Origin: Branchiostoma floridae
Taxonomy: Eukaryota; Chordata; Leptocardii; Amphioxiformes; Branchiostomatidae
DNA: 64,000 bases
Direction: 5' to 3'
Assembly: GCF_000003815.2 (NCBI RefSeq)
Contig: NC_049984.1
Coordinates: forward strand, 7,361,205-7,425,204
Positions 33,564-46,029 of the stretch are shown here, one piece after another. Within the stretch, counting starts at the first letter, position 1, and each line of letters begins with the position of its first letter. A program made the position numbers and the translations under genes. Below the pieces are notes generated by a model. That model ran no database searches, had not been told where the DNA came from, and was given only the letters and a program-made list of their open reading frames with translations.

Positions 33564-35357
33564 CAGGGTTGTAGCCAGCACCCGTCCTTCCGTCCTTTGA
33601 CGGAATTTTGCAGCTGGGGACGGAAAAATATTTTGCCCATTCCGTCCTCTGTGACGGAGAAAATCAATATGTAAAGATACAACAAAAACTAAAAATCTTG
33701 CAAAGATCTCCAAAAATTCAAAGGATTTTTTCACAGCGCCGGGGCAGGGGTCCGCATTTCAGGCTATTCAGAAGGCTTATTTTATCAGGTTTTTAGGGCC
33801 ATATCTACGATAATAGTAGCAGTCACTTAACTTCTTTTCAGTTTGACATAATAATATTTCAAGTCAAAGCGTCAAAGTCAACTAAAAACTCGTAAACAAC
33901 AAACTTTACTCAGCTCAACATTAACGTTAACTATTGTCCGGTTTGCCATCCGAAGTTGAAGCGCTTATTTATAGCGCTAGTATCTTCGATGCGCCGTTAG
34001 CCGCCGTGCCGTGCGACTGTTGTTGACGGTCTTACATCCCTAAGTTGCCGCCTCGCTGTCAGACGATATTCCAACGGACATGTTTCAAGAAAAATACCCG
34101 GTGAAACCATTGTTCCGCGTCAGATTCTATTCAGATATAAAACATGTGGGTTACAGTCTGATAAATATTTTGTAGAAGCACCGCTGTGGGAAAGTGCAAG
34201 GAATAATCACGTAGCATACGAAGTTCGCTGTCAACTGTCACACGACTGTTTGAAACTCTAACCAACAGCCGCGGCCTTTGATGAAGTCGGCGAAAAGGTG
34301 CACTGCCTTTGCAACAAGGAAGCCGACGGTCTCACGGTGGGCGGGGCCACATGACGAGGCTTGCCCCGAAAGCCCCGGCCCCGAAAGGAAATGCCCGGAT
34401 TTTACATACAAACTTACGATGGTTTGTACTTTACGTTGCCGAACCAAAGAGCTTCAAATTTAGAACAGGAAATTTGGGAACGCGACCCGCCCTTGCTCTA
34501 GAAATGTGTCAGAGAGAATTGATTTTATTTTCCGCGCTGAAAAAGAAATGACGCAACTAATAGTAAGAGCCTATGTGATCAACCCCGCTCCCCATATAAG
34601 GAGATTCCCGGGAAAATCTGGCTGTTCCGGGGAGGGATCCCACCCCGCTATAATAGGACCGCGCCAGATCAAACCGTGGGTGATTCTTTCAAGTGATTCG
34701 TTGTACATGCTCGCCGACTCGCCGTCTATGTTTCCAATCTTTGTAAAATGTTAAAATGCTACTTACCTCGTTCAGATGAACTGACAGATGAAGTGTGTTG
34801 TGTTAATCGACGGTTTCTCTCATCGGCGACGGTAGGAATCGACGTGAACTTTGATACGACTTAACTAAGTAAGACGCAAACGGCCGGTGTTGAAAATGTT
34901 TTATTCTCGCCGATGTGAGGGCGCCGTTATCCCTTGTATGTGCTATTGTGCTTGTGTATATTTCTCGTAGGACGTAGATACGTTATAAATTTTTGTTGTA
35001 CTAAACGTGCTGTTTCTTTTCTGTGTAAATTCTATACAATATAGAAGTGCAGCTGTGTAACACGCTTACAATCATACCCTTATACCAGCAATCTGTGCGA
35101 TCACTGCGGTGGCGGTGGCATCGGCCCCTTTCCTAAATAAAATCCAGCGTAAAACCCTCGTGTAATTTCTTTTACCAAAACAGATGTATTAACAGCTCAA
35201 AATGCTGGAAATAGCGTTTCAGAGGGTCTAGATTTCAAAATTTTCCGGGGGAGCATGCCCCCGGACCCCCCTAGGAACATCTAGCCTACGGCGCTCGATA
35301 GGATTTTCAGTCAAAAGTGGGGGGACGGAAAATGATTTCGGGCTGGCTACAACCCTG
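33564..35357. mobile_element. 1.79-kb non-autonomous hAT-like transposon with 8-bp target duplication
   Basis: Ends are perfect 16-bp inverted repeats CAGGGTTGTAGCCAGC / GCTGGCTACAACCCTG, flanked by the direct 8-bp duplication AGTACATG (33556-33563 and 35358-35365). The 5'-CAGGG terminus and 8-bp duplication are hallmarks of hAT elements. CCGTCC/GGACGG motifs are clustered at both subterminal regions, and a GGGGGAGCATGCCCCCGGAC block lies near the right end. The interior is CpG-rich at 33.95-34.9 kb, but no transposase frame (BED finger or hATC region) is visible, so it must depend on a transposase supplied elsewhere. The precise duplication points to a fairly recent insertion. Confidence 0.93.
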
Positions 35358-35365
35358 AGTACATG

Positions 35366-37639
35366 TACCTTTTCCTATGTGAATTCGTCATTAGATAAGC
35401 CTAGAGTCTCCTGTATAATGAAGCGATAAGCCCTACTGTACTTACATAGGTGTGATTAGTATGAGAGCTAAGTTGCAGATAGTCAAGCTATCTTGCCAGC
35501 CCAGACCTAAGGTACATTGTAGCTGGACCAACGTTGTCACACAACCCTCACCAGTCCTAATACTACAGATTCACTTAAGTAGGAAGGGACTTGAATGGGC
35601 GTTTTGGCACACTTAGACGTCCTCTCTTGTATTTTGCAATTGATGTCATATTCATAATCTCAGTGTTTTGGATTGTCAAACATATTTTTTCAGAGCAATA
35701 ACAACAGTGTCTGATAATAATCTTTTTTAAATGGACCCAAGTAGCATGAAAATGATGGCAATGCATGATGTGTATCTCCATTCATTTTCAGTTGAAATTC
35801 TCCTCACAAAATGTTGGGGATAGCTCTCTACAGTGGAGCCTGGCAGAAACACTAAGCAGCTGCTGTACTACATACTGACATCAGTAGACTACATCCCTTT
35901 GGTCTTATTAACACTTAACTACTTCTTATCTTAAATCCAGTTTCATTTAGCTTAATGAACAGGATGAGGGACAGACTATTGGCACAACTTGTACAAGGTC
36001 TGCCAAAACTCACTCACACAGGAAATCTGTGCAGTACAGTTTAGAGACATGGTGAAATGTGTCAGCAAATGTCAACATCTGTCACGGTTTGGAATTTAGT
36101 TGCTTTTGAAGTCACAGTCTTTTTGAACAGATTGGACCTACAAAGAAAGGCATATTATACAATAAAAGCTCACACCGTAACTTTTGAGAAGCAAGCAGTA
36201 TATTTTCACATTTGAATTTCATATATATGGGGTGTGATATTACTAGTAGTTTATACTGGTGTTATATCATAATATAGAACACAACACAGTTTATCCCATA
36301 TCACCATTTTCTGTATTGTGTAATGCATCTTTTGAGTGCAAGAAGACAATTTTGTTAATGAGCGTATACTTCCTTTCTTTGGTCGCTCGCTCTGTTAAGA
36401 TATCTCTCATGTGCACCATTTGTCTGCCCTGTCATTTTGATGGAGTAAGGCACAAGTACAAGAAAGCACAAGAAATTTAGTAAACGTTTGAAATCATAAC
36501 CCGTTGGCAAACATTTGTGACTCTTGCAACGGCCTAATATAATGAGAATGTCAGGAAGTTTAAACTTTTGTCTGTCAAGGGGGATGGAACGATGGAAATT
36601 TTTGTCTGCAAATTTTTGTCCTAGAACCTGATTCTAATATTAAGATTGACATACAGTCGAACTTGTCTAAGAAGACCAACAGGAGGACCTAGAGAATCCG
36701 GCCGTCTTAGACAAGCGGTCTTCTTATAGTTATAAAGAATGAGAGTGACAAGCCGCAGGACAGACAAACAAGAAAGTTCATGTCCTTAAATCATTGACAA
36801 GCGTGCAAGTTGCAGGTACAACGTACATCATGTTCATGAGATGTGATTGTGAAGTAAAATTGAAAAGCTTCCTAAATTTAGGGGTTTTCTTCCTTAATTA
36901 TTTGTCTTGATTATTTAGCTAGAATTCATGCAAATTCTTTGCTTTGTTTGGCCAAGCAGCATCATTTTTCCTCTCGGTATTGTCTGTCAAAACTTGTTAA
37001 TGGGCAACAGTCAAGACAATGGTCCATTTCGCTACAAGGACATCACAGACTCCAGCCTTGGTGAGTATGTTTGCCAGCGAGCACACACAGCTGCTTTCTG
37101 TCTCTCGCACATCCCAGAATAAACGAGAAAGGGTCTAATTGGATTTGTGTAGAAAGCTTTGCCAGCAAAATATAGCACATTTGTTGTGAAAAGGATTCGG
37201 ACTCAAGGCTAGAGCCCAGCTTAGACGCATGTCTAGTTTGGCTTTGTGGTGGAAGTGATCAGTAGTCAGTACTGTTTGTTCATAGCTTGACCTGTTTCAA
37301 TGACCTGTTTCAATGATTAGGATGTATGAATCTTAATGTCAAAGGAAATTTTGGGAAAAAACATGATGATGATGGTTGCTTCTTCGTGTCCGAAGATCAG
37401 TGGGAAGGTTGTCCTCGGCCTCCTCTGCACGCTCTTATGTGGCTGTGCGGCCCAATCCTCGAACCGCACTTCCTGAGCACTGCAAGATGGGCAAGTGAAG
37501 ACCTGTGCAGATGATGACTGGTCGGCCACAGCTTTCAAAAAACATATCAAAGGTATCATTATAGATCCCTTATTGGCCTATGATAGACATATTGCTCAAT
37601 GCTTTATTGCCTAAACAAACCTCTAGATTTACATCTTAT
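35366..37639. other. Non-coding stretch
   Basis: No credible gene. At 36655-36730 a dispersed-repeat-like segment contains the imperfect inverted motifs TTGTCTAAGAAGACC and GTCTTAGACAAG. No other structure recognised. Confidence 0.4.
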
Positions 37640-38726
37640 ATTTATATTTCTGTTTTCTTTATACAGGGTGGACACACTCAGTACTTTGCGTACTGCTTTT
37701 CAGGTGTGCCCTGTACAAACAACATACACACAATAGCATAACAAAGAAATAAGATAAACTAAACGATAAACAAACCAACTTGAAGGAAACAATATATAAA
37801 TGAACATAAATCAAAATCGTAACTCATTGATCAAAATTCGTGCCGGGTCAGGAGGTCAGGGGTCAGCAGTGATTACCGTTTCTTAGCAGTTTCTTGAATG
37901 ACAGTGCAGAACTGGCCACTTTAACCGTGGGCGGCAACTCGTTCCATGAAAACGCACCTCTGTACTCAAATTTCCTACGGCCAGATTCAAGTCTGACTTT
38001 CGGTAGTTGTAGTGATAAGTTAGAATTAAGCCTTGTTGCGTATGTGTGAGATGTTCTGTTAAATATTTGTAAGTATTCTGGTAACTGCCGATGAATTGAC
38101 TTGAAGACGGTTTGCAGGAGGTGCATTTTCCGACGAGATGCCAAAGAATTCCAACCTAATGCAGACAGATGGTCATTATCTACATGTGATCTATGTGACA
38201 GGCCGAGAACAAGCCGTGCTGCACGGTTTTGGAGTTTCTGGAGATTGTCAGAGAGAGATTTTCCGCAGTTGCCCCATACAATATCACAATACTCAATCTT
38301 AGGAAGAATCATACAGTTAAACAACATGGAAAGTGTCTTAGGTGGTAAAATGGGTACTAAATGTCTCAACACTCCTAACCTAGAGGACACCGTACTGCAT
38401 AGTTTGTTAATGTGTACACTCCATGTAAGACAGGAATCAAACCAAACACCTAGATATTTAAAACATGCAACAACTTCCAAATAAGTACCAGAAAGGGTAA
38501 GATTTAGTTCTTCTGTTTTTAGACGCAGCCTTCTTATAGTGCCAAAAAGCATAGACTTGCATTTACGGACATTGAGAGTTAGCCTGTTTGCATCCAACCA
38601 CTTCTCAATATTGCAGAGATCAGCATTCAACGCTCTGTTTATATCAGCGACAGACTTTGATGCGTAAAACAGTGCTGTGTCATCAGCATAGAGTACTATT
38701 TGACCATGGCTTATGTAGGCTGCCTA
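37640..38726 (-). mobile_element. 5'-truncated LINE with intact RT C-terminal frame (YADD)
   Basis: On the - strand an uninterrupted frame of 287 codons (38723-37863) begins just before the reverse-transcriptase catalytic box (VLYADDTALF; YADD at 38690-38679). It runs through the thumb region (FKYLGVWFD, ILPKIEYCDIVWG, LQKLQNRAARLVL) to a C-terminus with SWNELPPTVK. A stop at 38726 and loss of all upstream RT/endonuclease sequence show 5' truncation. About 220 bp of 3' sequence ending in AATATAAATATAA resembles a LINE tail. It looks closest to the CR1/Jockey-like superclade by overall pattern. The open frame suggests limited decay. Confidence 0.88.
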
Positions 38727-41700
38727 GTACTTTGATGTATAGAAAAGACTAGCTGGTGAGTTACCAATGCTAGTGCGAAAAAGTGCTGATAGAGAGATTA
38801 GATACAGATGCAGAAAGAGTTAAGATTTGTTTGATGAGTTTAAATCTTGCAATCACCCAAGAGTAAAACTTGCTTACCGGTAGTCTGGTACGTGCAATTG
38901 AAAACGTTTCCTTTTCTGAAGTCCCATTCCCTAAATTTCCCTTTGTACTTTGTAACCATTCCTATTACTGTACACCTTTAGAACTTTAGTGACTTAAAAG
39001 GTACTAATGGTAAAAAAATGAGGCAACCAAAAAGAGCCACTTGTTTTTTTAGTGTAACTGACAAGTCTTCATTGCATGTACTGTGAATAGCTGAACCCGT
39101 CAAACCTACCTGTGCTCGTATATGATATGTTACAGGAAGATTGAAGACACTCAAGATGATGGTCTTAATTTGTTGCCTCATTTAGGCTAATGTACCCAAA
39201 GTGACCACTAACTGTGGGCCAAATTGTGAATATTGCCCCATTTTGTGGACAGTACAGGACAGATACGTCCCGAAACATGCATCAACGTACGCCACTACGC
39301 AGAATACTAACACACGCCTTTTGTAGCATCCTTATCTGTGGGACCCACATTGGATAGTATAAAATCAATTAAAAGAAATGGCATGTTCTCACACCCGCCA
39401 ACCCACCATTTCAGATACTATCTGCGCGGGGAAGGTTGTACTTTAGGAGCAGGAACTTGGGTCAGCGGTATTGTGTGGGGATGACATGATTGATGTCCAC
39501 CTGTACAGTAAGCCACCTGTCTGGGCTGATAGCAGGGAACAGGTCTGTCCCATATGTCACAGTAATGTACCCCTGTACTTAGATGGGATATGTGCCAGCC
39601 AGCATACATGGGTTGGTTAACTTGTGTCCTCTATCTCTATATGTTGTTGCCGGGTTAGAAGAATTAAAAGATTTTGATTTTCATTGGTACTTATTAATCA
39701 CATCCTACAAGTTTATTCTGTCATAGTACTCATACAAAGTGTTCATATATTGGTATCTATATGGAATTCTGAATAGTGTTATTATGGATCACCAATGAAA
39801 GAACTTTATGGGGACAAGGACATCTGGAAGGAGATAGTGGACTTGGTCTGGGCGACCCGCCCGAGATGATGATGATAGATGAAACATTTCATATACAATT
39901 GTAAGAAAAGTGATTTTTAACTACATCTGATACCAAGAATAAAGTACTAAAGGTCTTATCATTAAGTGTTGTCCTATAGCTGACTTATGTTAATAGCTTA
40001 ATGTATGACACTCAATGATACCCTAATAGGTGATATATTGGGTCATTTTAAGCATCCAAGTTCGTTTACCTTGGAAGTTGGCTAGGGGCTTTGAGTTATG
40101 GGCAATGATTTTGTTTTGACATATCAGATTTTACTTCTTACACTGAATGTCATCCACTTTTGTCTCTATCACACTGAGTGTCTTGTCCTATATATACTGG
40201 ACCCTCTTGGAAATCAACTGTCATTTTATAAGTTGAAGTGGCATGTTCCCATCTGTCTTAAGATGAAATGAATAATTGAACAAGGTACATGTACTTGAAA
40301 AAAAAAACTGATGTCTTCCAAAACCAGTTTTGACTGAACAGGAGAAATCAGTGTAAAGTTTGATTGAAAGTCTTAAAAATATTGGCACTGACTTCGAAAT
40401 TTCAAAACCAGACTAAAGTAATCATGTGACACCCTCCACACAACAGGTGCAGGTTTTCACATGGTTAGTTTGAAAAGTGCAGGGCCTTAAGGAAAGTCAA
40501 TAGTATCCCAATATTTACATATTTCTACAATCCCTTCAGTTGGGAAGCTGAGAATGAGTGGATGCAGCTTTATTACGGGCAATATTTGGACTGGAAAAGG
40601 TTATTAGAATAAGAGTTTGTCAATTACTATTAAATAATGTAATACCAGCTTCTGATCTGGATGTAGTACAGGAGACAATTCCTTAAAAATGTGATTTCGT
40701 TCCACCAATTTTTATAGAAAAGGTTTGTCATGATATTTTGATAGAGTAGGTCCATCTGCATCACACATGATGATTTTTTATTGCCCAAATTGAAGAATCA
40801 TGCTTCTGCACAGGTGCGTTGCATGTATTTTCAAGAGAGAGTGGCCAAAATTTAAACATACATTTCTTAAAAATTTGTACATTAGTAAAAAGAGGATCAC
40901 AAAAATGTTACTATATTTCATACTACTTGCAAAGTGTGAGGCTACATAATCATCAGTTGGATCTCTTAAATTTGCCGCTTTTTTAATGTGACCATCTCTG
41001 GGTAAGCATCCTTGGATGCCGAATTACAAGTATAATGCTCGCTAGAAAAGTTCAGTTAAGTCCCTTTACACAAAAATCAGGAACTCCTTTTGTGGCACTT
41101 TTAGACGAAGTACGATATATGGACTCAGACCTGCCTCTTTTTATGCTTTTAGTAGCTAAGCACTTGATAAACAGTGTGTGTATGACATGTTTACTTATGA
41201 AGCATGTTCATGGTCAGTTCAGCCGTTTGTATAATAATTTTCTGGAGCACTTTCAGTAAGAGTCAACACAGCCTGTTCTTCATGCAGCAGTTGTTGGTGT
41301 GTGCTTATTACAGTCGATAAGAAGGTTATTTTTCGGTAGCATTATTGTGTATGTCTATGAATAACTTAAGTATACCTGGATGGATTGTCTAGATATTTGG
41401 CATGATTAGAAGATGTTGGGCCCCTTCTAGCGGCTTTTTGTGGTATTGCAGAAGAACTTCTAGTTTTGATATCTCGTTACTTGGTAAAGGGATGAGGTAA
41501 TGGGACTCTAATTTTGTGGCAATTCATGTTATTCATCATCATCTCAGGTTTGAAGCTGTGAGAAGGGACCAAAAATGATCTTAATACTGTAAATATTTTA
41601 TTTTTACAGGGCTTGATTTTGTAGGAGATCATAAAGGACGTTTATGTTATATGTGCTACGTTATATGTTTGGAGTTAAAACAGTTCTGTTGTGGAGTAGT

Positions 41701-42317
41701 AATACCATGGGAACACATGTACGCAGTGTCATGACTTTGCAGTAGATGTGAAAACAAAACCACCACGAACATTTCCAACTTTACAGCACTGTTACACTTT
41801 TTGGAATCATATGAAAATGCTTGAAAATGCCAAGGACGCCTTTCAGGAAGTGTTCCTTTTTTTGTCTTGCTATGAGGTGAGAACAGTGTTAAGACTGTCC
41901 TAATGGGAAAGAAAACCTTTGGTCAGGTGTTACTGTTCCCAGTAGTAGTAGTTATACTTTGTAGTGGATAGAGGGGGTGATTCTGGCAGTGCTTAAAAGT
42001 AAAAAAGTAAATATTCTTTCTGTACATGATATTGTCTAGCTTGTATCAGAAAACTCTTCCAACTCATTACTTAAGCTAACAAACTTGATCAGTGTCTTTG
42101 TAATATTAAGAAACCAATACTGATAAATGGTCAAGCTTTTTCAATATTATATTTCAATTTCAATGGAAAGCAATGCTATATGTACTTGATGTGTGTTTAA
42201 CATCAGCTTGAACTGTTAGTTGAAAAACTGCCACTGTAATTGTTACATTATGTAGTTAATCTGAGCCTGTGACATTGACCTTAACTTGTTTGGTGCCTGC
42301 TGTTCCTCTTCATGCAG
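38727..42317. other. Non-coding stretch with a LINE 3' tip
   Basis: No credible gene. At about 39806-39882 the + strand reads DKDIWKEIVDLVWATRPR followed by a stop and a (GATGAT)n tail, which looks like the extreme 3' end of another LINE. The rest is AT-rich, unstructured DNA. Confidence 0.4.
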
Positions 42318-42481
42318 GCTGGCAGACTGTCATCTCTGCGTCCGTCTGGTGCCGCTGTAATTAGTCGAGAAGTGGTGGTTAACACAGGAGACCTGTCAGC
42401 AGGGTGGGTTCCAGACTCCACAAATTGCACAATGTGAGCCATGTTTGAGCGAGAGTGAGGGACATGAGTGCTGTTGTCCTT
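42318..42481 (+). other. Candidate exon (possibly 5' exon) of an unidentified + strand gene
   Basis: A pyrimidine-rich acceptor (TTCCTCTTCATGCAG) precedes 42318, and a strong donor CTTG|GTAAGT follows 42481. An earlier donor (CAGCAGG|GTGGGT) would end the exon at about 42402. Frame 0 is open for 36 codons (AGRLSSLRPSGAAVISREVV and on) and then stops, while the region up to the strong donor ends with an ATG in fair context (GACATGAGTGCTGTTGTC). It could therefore be a 5'UTR exon with the start codon, a coding exon using the early donor, or chance. No partner exon is proven. Confidence 0.3.
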
Positions 42482-42689
42482 GGTAAGTATATTGACTGTT
42501 CTTTTTGGTTTATGCTGACCGCAATATACTCTTGCCCATTTCCATTAATGTACAATTTTACAATTACTGTACTTGTAAAAATGGTATAAAGATCCAAAAT
42601 GCTTTTACTAAGTGTAGCCTTTATAGCCTTTACATGTGCCTTTGTGCTAAGTTCCAACTCAAATTTCTTTAAAGATATAAAACCTGCTA

Positions 42690-42835
42690 TGAATTCGTCT
42701 TTCGGAAGGGACGTAAAAACGAGGGTCCCATGTTCGAGGAGGTGCCTCGAGCATGTAAATCAGCCTCACTACTCAAAACAAAAATTGGGTACCTACCGGC
42801 GGCAAATAATACACCAGATGTATTTTTATTATAAT
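42690..42835 (+). mobile_element. SINE/LINE tail fragment
   Basis: Contains CGTCTTTCGGAAGGGACGTA and GAGGGTCCCATGTTCGAGGA, a diverged match to the conserved SINE body in AOAH intron 20 (CCTTCGGATAGGACGTTAAA, GGAGGTCCCGTGTTCG). No tRNA head is present. Confidence 0.6.
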
Positions 42836-42859
42836 GATGATGCCAATTTTGTCTAGCCC

Positions 42860-45200
42860 AAAATGTGATAATCACAGATTGGGCATCATTGCAAATGGTA
42901 ATAAATAAGCTGTTCAATAGTAACCATATATATTGCAGTGCAATTAACAAAATAACAAAGGAGATATAAATCAAAAATTAAGTTTCTAAACTTTTTCTAG
43001 GTTTACAATATTAACCTATTTACAATTAGATAAATATTCTCTTTCATTTCTCTATTAAACTTTATTGGAATATGAAAAAGACTCAGTATAACTATAAGTT
43101 ACAAGTACCTCATTAAAATACCTTTGGAAAAGCAGAGTTCTCGCATGTAAGATTCCATTGTTAACTGAGTACAAATGTACACAATACTGAAAGTTCATTT
43201 GAGTACATAGCATTGCAACATGACCACCAACAGTCAGTGTTGCATCTTTGAGGTCGTGTTTGAAACAGTCGCAATGGTGGAAGACAGGGCAAATATTGAC
43301 TGGTGTAATGAGTTTGCAGAACTAACAAGAGGTCTCTGTGAAGACCACTGACACTTTCATAAGATTTTCCCTCGGAACTGACTAACCCAGAATCTGTTAG
43401 TCTGCCAACTATGTACATGTAAGTCATGTGATTTCCAGATTCATATACTTCTGTCAGCCACATGTAATCAGGAAGTGTCTGGGTTTGTGGAGCTTCAAAA
43501 ACAAGCTTACAGTTTAATAAGCAAGTCACCTTACCTATGGTCATTTAATTAGTTGAATCCCTCCTGTAACTTGTAAGGTAACCATGTGATCCTGTGATAT
43601 TGCTTATACATGGAGAACTGAAATGTTTGGAATTGTTCGATTTTTAGGTCGAGAAGGTCAAGCCATGAGAGTGTTTTCCTTGAGATTTCATTGCTGTTTG
43701 TCTGCTAAATCACAAGATCTTTATTTCAAGCATCCATTTTTACATACATGTATCCCTTGTGTAAAGAGAACACTCTAAAGAACATTTTGTCTTAGTCACA
43801 CTGACAGGTATATTTCTATTAAACCAGGGTTGCCCTACTAAAGGACAAGGTCTTACATTTAGAGCTATGCATTAGTGGTTATTTAGTGGGCAGAGTACTC
43901 TCTCCCTGCAGCCAGAGGCTGATTTGCGAGTTTGACACAATTGGTAGGACTAGGATGGCTGCAGAAACTCAGGTGACCTTAATTCGACAGTAATTGTCCC
44001 ATATCAGATTTTGAACCACTCACACTGAGAGGGACCCCTACTCCTATCAATAAGATTAAGTGTATAAAAAAAAGGATAGTCAAAATCAATGTTCCTCAGT
44101 ATATATTAAATGAAACTCTGTTGCAGTTACTATAGCCTATCCTTGTGTATAGGTGCAGTACATAATAGTTATATAAGTACATGTATGTTAAGGGTGGACA
44201 AAGTTCTTGGATACCAAACTACAATTTGCTTTTGTCTTGAAGGAAAAAAATTCAAGTGAAAGAAAAACTTCATCATTCCCAGTCAGAGAAATGGTACAAT
44301 GTTACACAACACAGGGTATTATTCTGTTCTTCTTCATTTCACCCTTAGGCTATCCAACTTTTAATCAATGACGGGTTCTCTCTATCCACCTGTTAAACCG
44401 GTATTCAGAGTTGTCTAAATGCTGAACTGAGTGCCTATCTCCACCTCAGAGTGTCCTTGTGGGACTCAGGTGAGGAAATGACTTATAATTAGATGCAACA
44501 GGGTGGCTCTAGAATTCTGTAAACGGCGAAATTCATAGAGTTTTAATGGCTTGCATTTGCACACTAGCATGTGCAGATTGGACAGTTATAGGCTAAACTT
44601 CTTTTCCTGAATTGAAAAGGGCAGGTGTTTTCGTTTCTGTTTTCACCTGCTCCAAACAATAGGACATGGGTGTTTAACCTGCAGGCATATACATTCCCTT
44701 TGACCAGAGGTTTCGTCCATTCTGTCTTAATGAGAAGGACGATGAACGATACTTTATCATGGACTGTGATGATAAAAGATCAAAGCTGTTCACCTTTCTT
44801 TCTGCTTGTTCAAAAGAATGTAATACAGCCCATCCCACATGTAAACTACATTCTAAGGGGAGATAACCCTTACTGTCGGGCAATCCAGCCCTTCGGCCGT
44901 GGGGCGATCCAATCCACAGTCAGGCTGATACCACGGGTGATGTGGAATTCACTGTGTTGTATTTTATATGTTCAGGTGGAATGATATGTGTGTGGAAATG
45001 TCGACTTATGATGATATCTATAGGGTCTATTACCTATTCTATGACTGGTACTAGGTATTCCAACGCTACCGCGAAAACGTCCTGCCGCATGGCGATCGGT
45101 AAATTTCTTACCATATTCCCACACTCGCGGCACAAAAACTACTCACTCTTAGAGGCATATTTACCCATGAAAATAAAGCATATAAGTTTCTCTTTCGTGT
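42860..45200. other. Non-coding stretch
   Basis: No credible gene or clear repeat. A patch at about 44860-44945 (GGGCAATCCAGCCCTTCGGC region) is more GC-rich than its surroundings but has no recognisable function. Confidence 0.35.
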
Positions 45201-45229
45201 GATATGTTTGTTCGGTCTGTTAAATGTCC

Positions 45230-45785
45230 AAAACGCCAAAAAATTGCCGATGAAAACGGCGCGCCGTGCGCCGCTCGGCCGGGGTTGGAAAACACGGGCC
45301 CGAAACCTCCCCCCTCCCCCAGCTCGCTACGCTGCGTTCACGGCGCTTGCGCATCGCCGTCTTAGACCGCAGCAGAATGAAAGTAGTGTCATTGCAAAGA
45401 GCAGATTACGAGCTTTAAAATGATACCGGTGACAGTTTTCAACTTTTATTTTTTGCCGGTAAAAATTCCACTTGAAGTGATTGATCGATGTTTAATTGTA
45501 AAAATCTCCGCAAAAATTTTATTTTTGCCGGTTGTCACCCCTGTCCAAATGACGACAAAAAAATAGGCTACGTTTTGATGTAATCGGCATGTCTATTGCA
45601 TGCACGCCGGCGGATCGCGGAGCTTGTTTTCCTGGCGAGGTCGGCCCGAGCGCGCCGTGTTTGGCCGGCCACGCGATCCTGACGCGCCGAAGTTCGGCCG
45701 CGCGCCCCTTACAAATAGAAGTTATGTGACTGAAGCGGCACAAACAGATCCTTTTCGACGCTATAGAGCAGGAATTTCCAGGTAA
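45230..45785. promoter_or_regulatory. CpG-rich block, candidate promoter or transposon interior
   Basis: Two strongly CpG-rich segments (45240-45375 and 45600-45715: GGCGCGCCGTGCGCCGC, GTTCGGCCGCGCGCCCC) separated by an AT-rich stretch with repeated TTTATTTTTGCCGG. The right segment runs into CAGGAATTTCCAG|GTAAAA, an acceptable splice donor at 45781/45782, with an open frame upstream (from about 45600). It may be a CpG-island promoter with first exon for a + strand gene, or a GC-rich transposable element like the hAT at 33.6 kb. I cannot decide. Confidence 0.35.
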
Positions 45786-46029
45786 AATACTTTGATGAAT
45801 TTTTAGTGTCTGTAAATTGTAGGTTTGTTTTGGGATGGGGTACTTTTGTGTCCTCAAGGAAGAAAATGTTTTCTTTGTTTTTGTTTTGACCATTTTTTTT
45901 GTCTATAGACTATGCCAGCAATGCAAAATCATGTCTTTATCCATGTTTTTAAGTCATGAGACAATGTAAAACATTACAGTTTTAGATTTGTTAATCATTC
46001 TATTTCTTTCTTTCTTGTTATGTGAAATT

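Noticed and set aside
33950-34900. Gene promoter and exons in the CpG-rich interior of the hAT-like element
   Set aside because: Open frames are short and unrecognisable, and the segment is bounded by transposon ends, so it is treated as element interior.
38101-38484. 127-codon + strand frame
   Set aside because: It is the antisense shadow of the LINE reverse-transcriptase frame on the - strand.
43161-43544. 127-codon - strand frame
   Set aside because: Low-complexity, Cys-rich translation with no domain, splice context or homologue recognised; likely chance.
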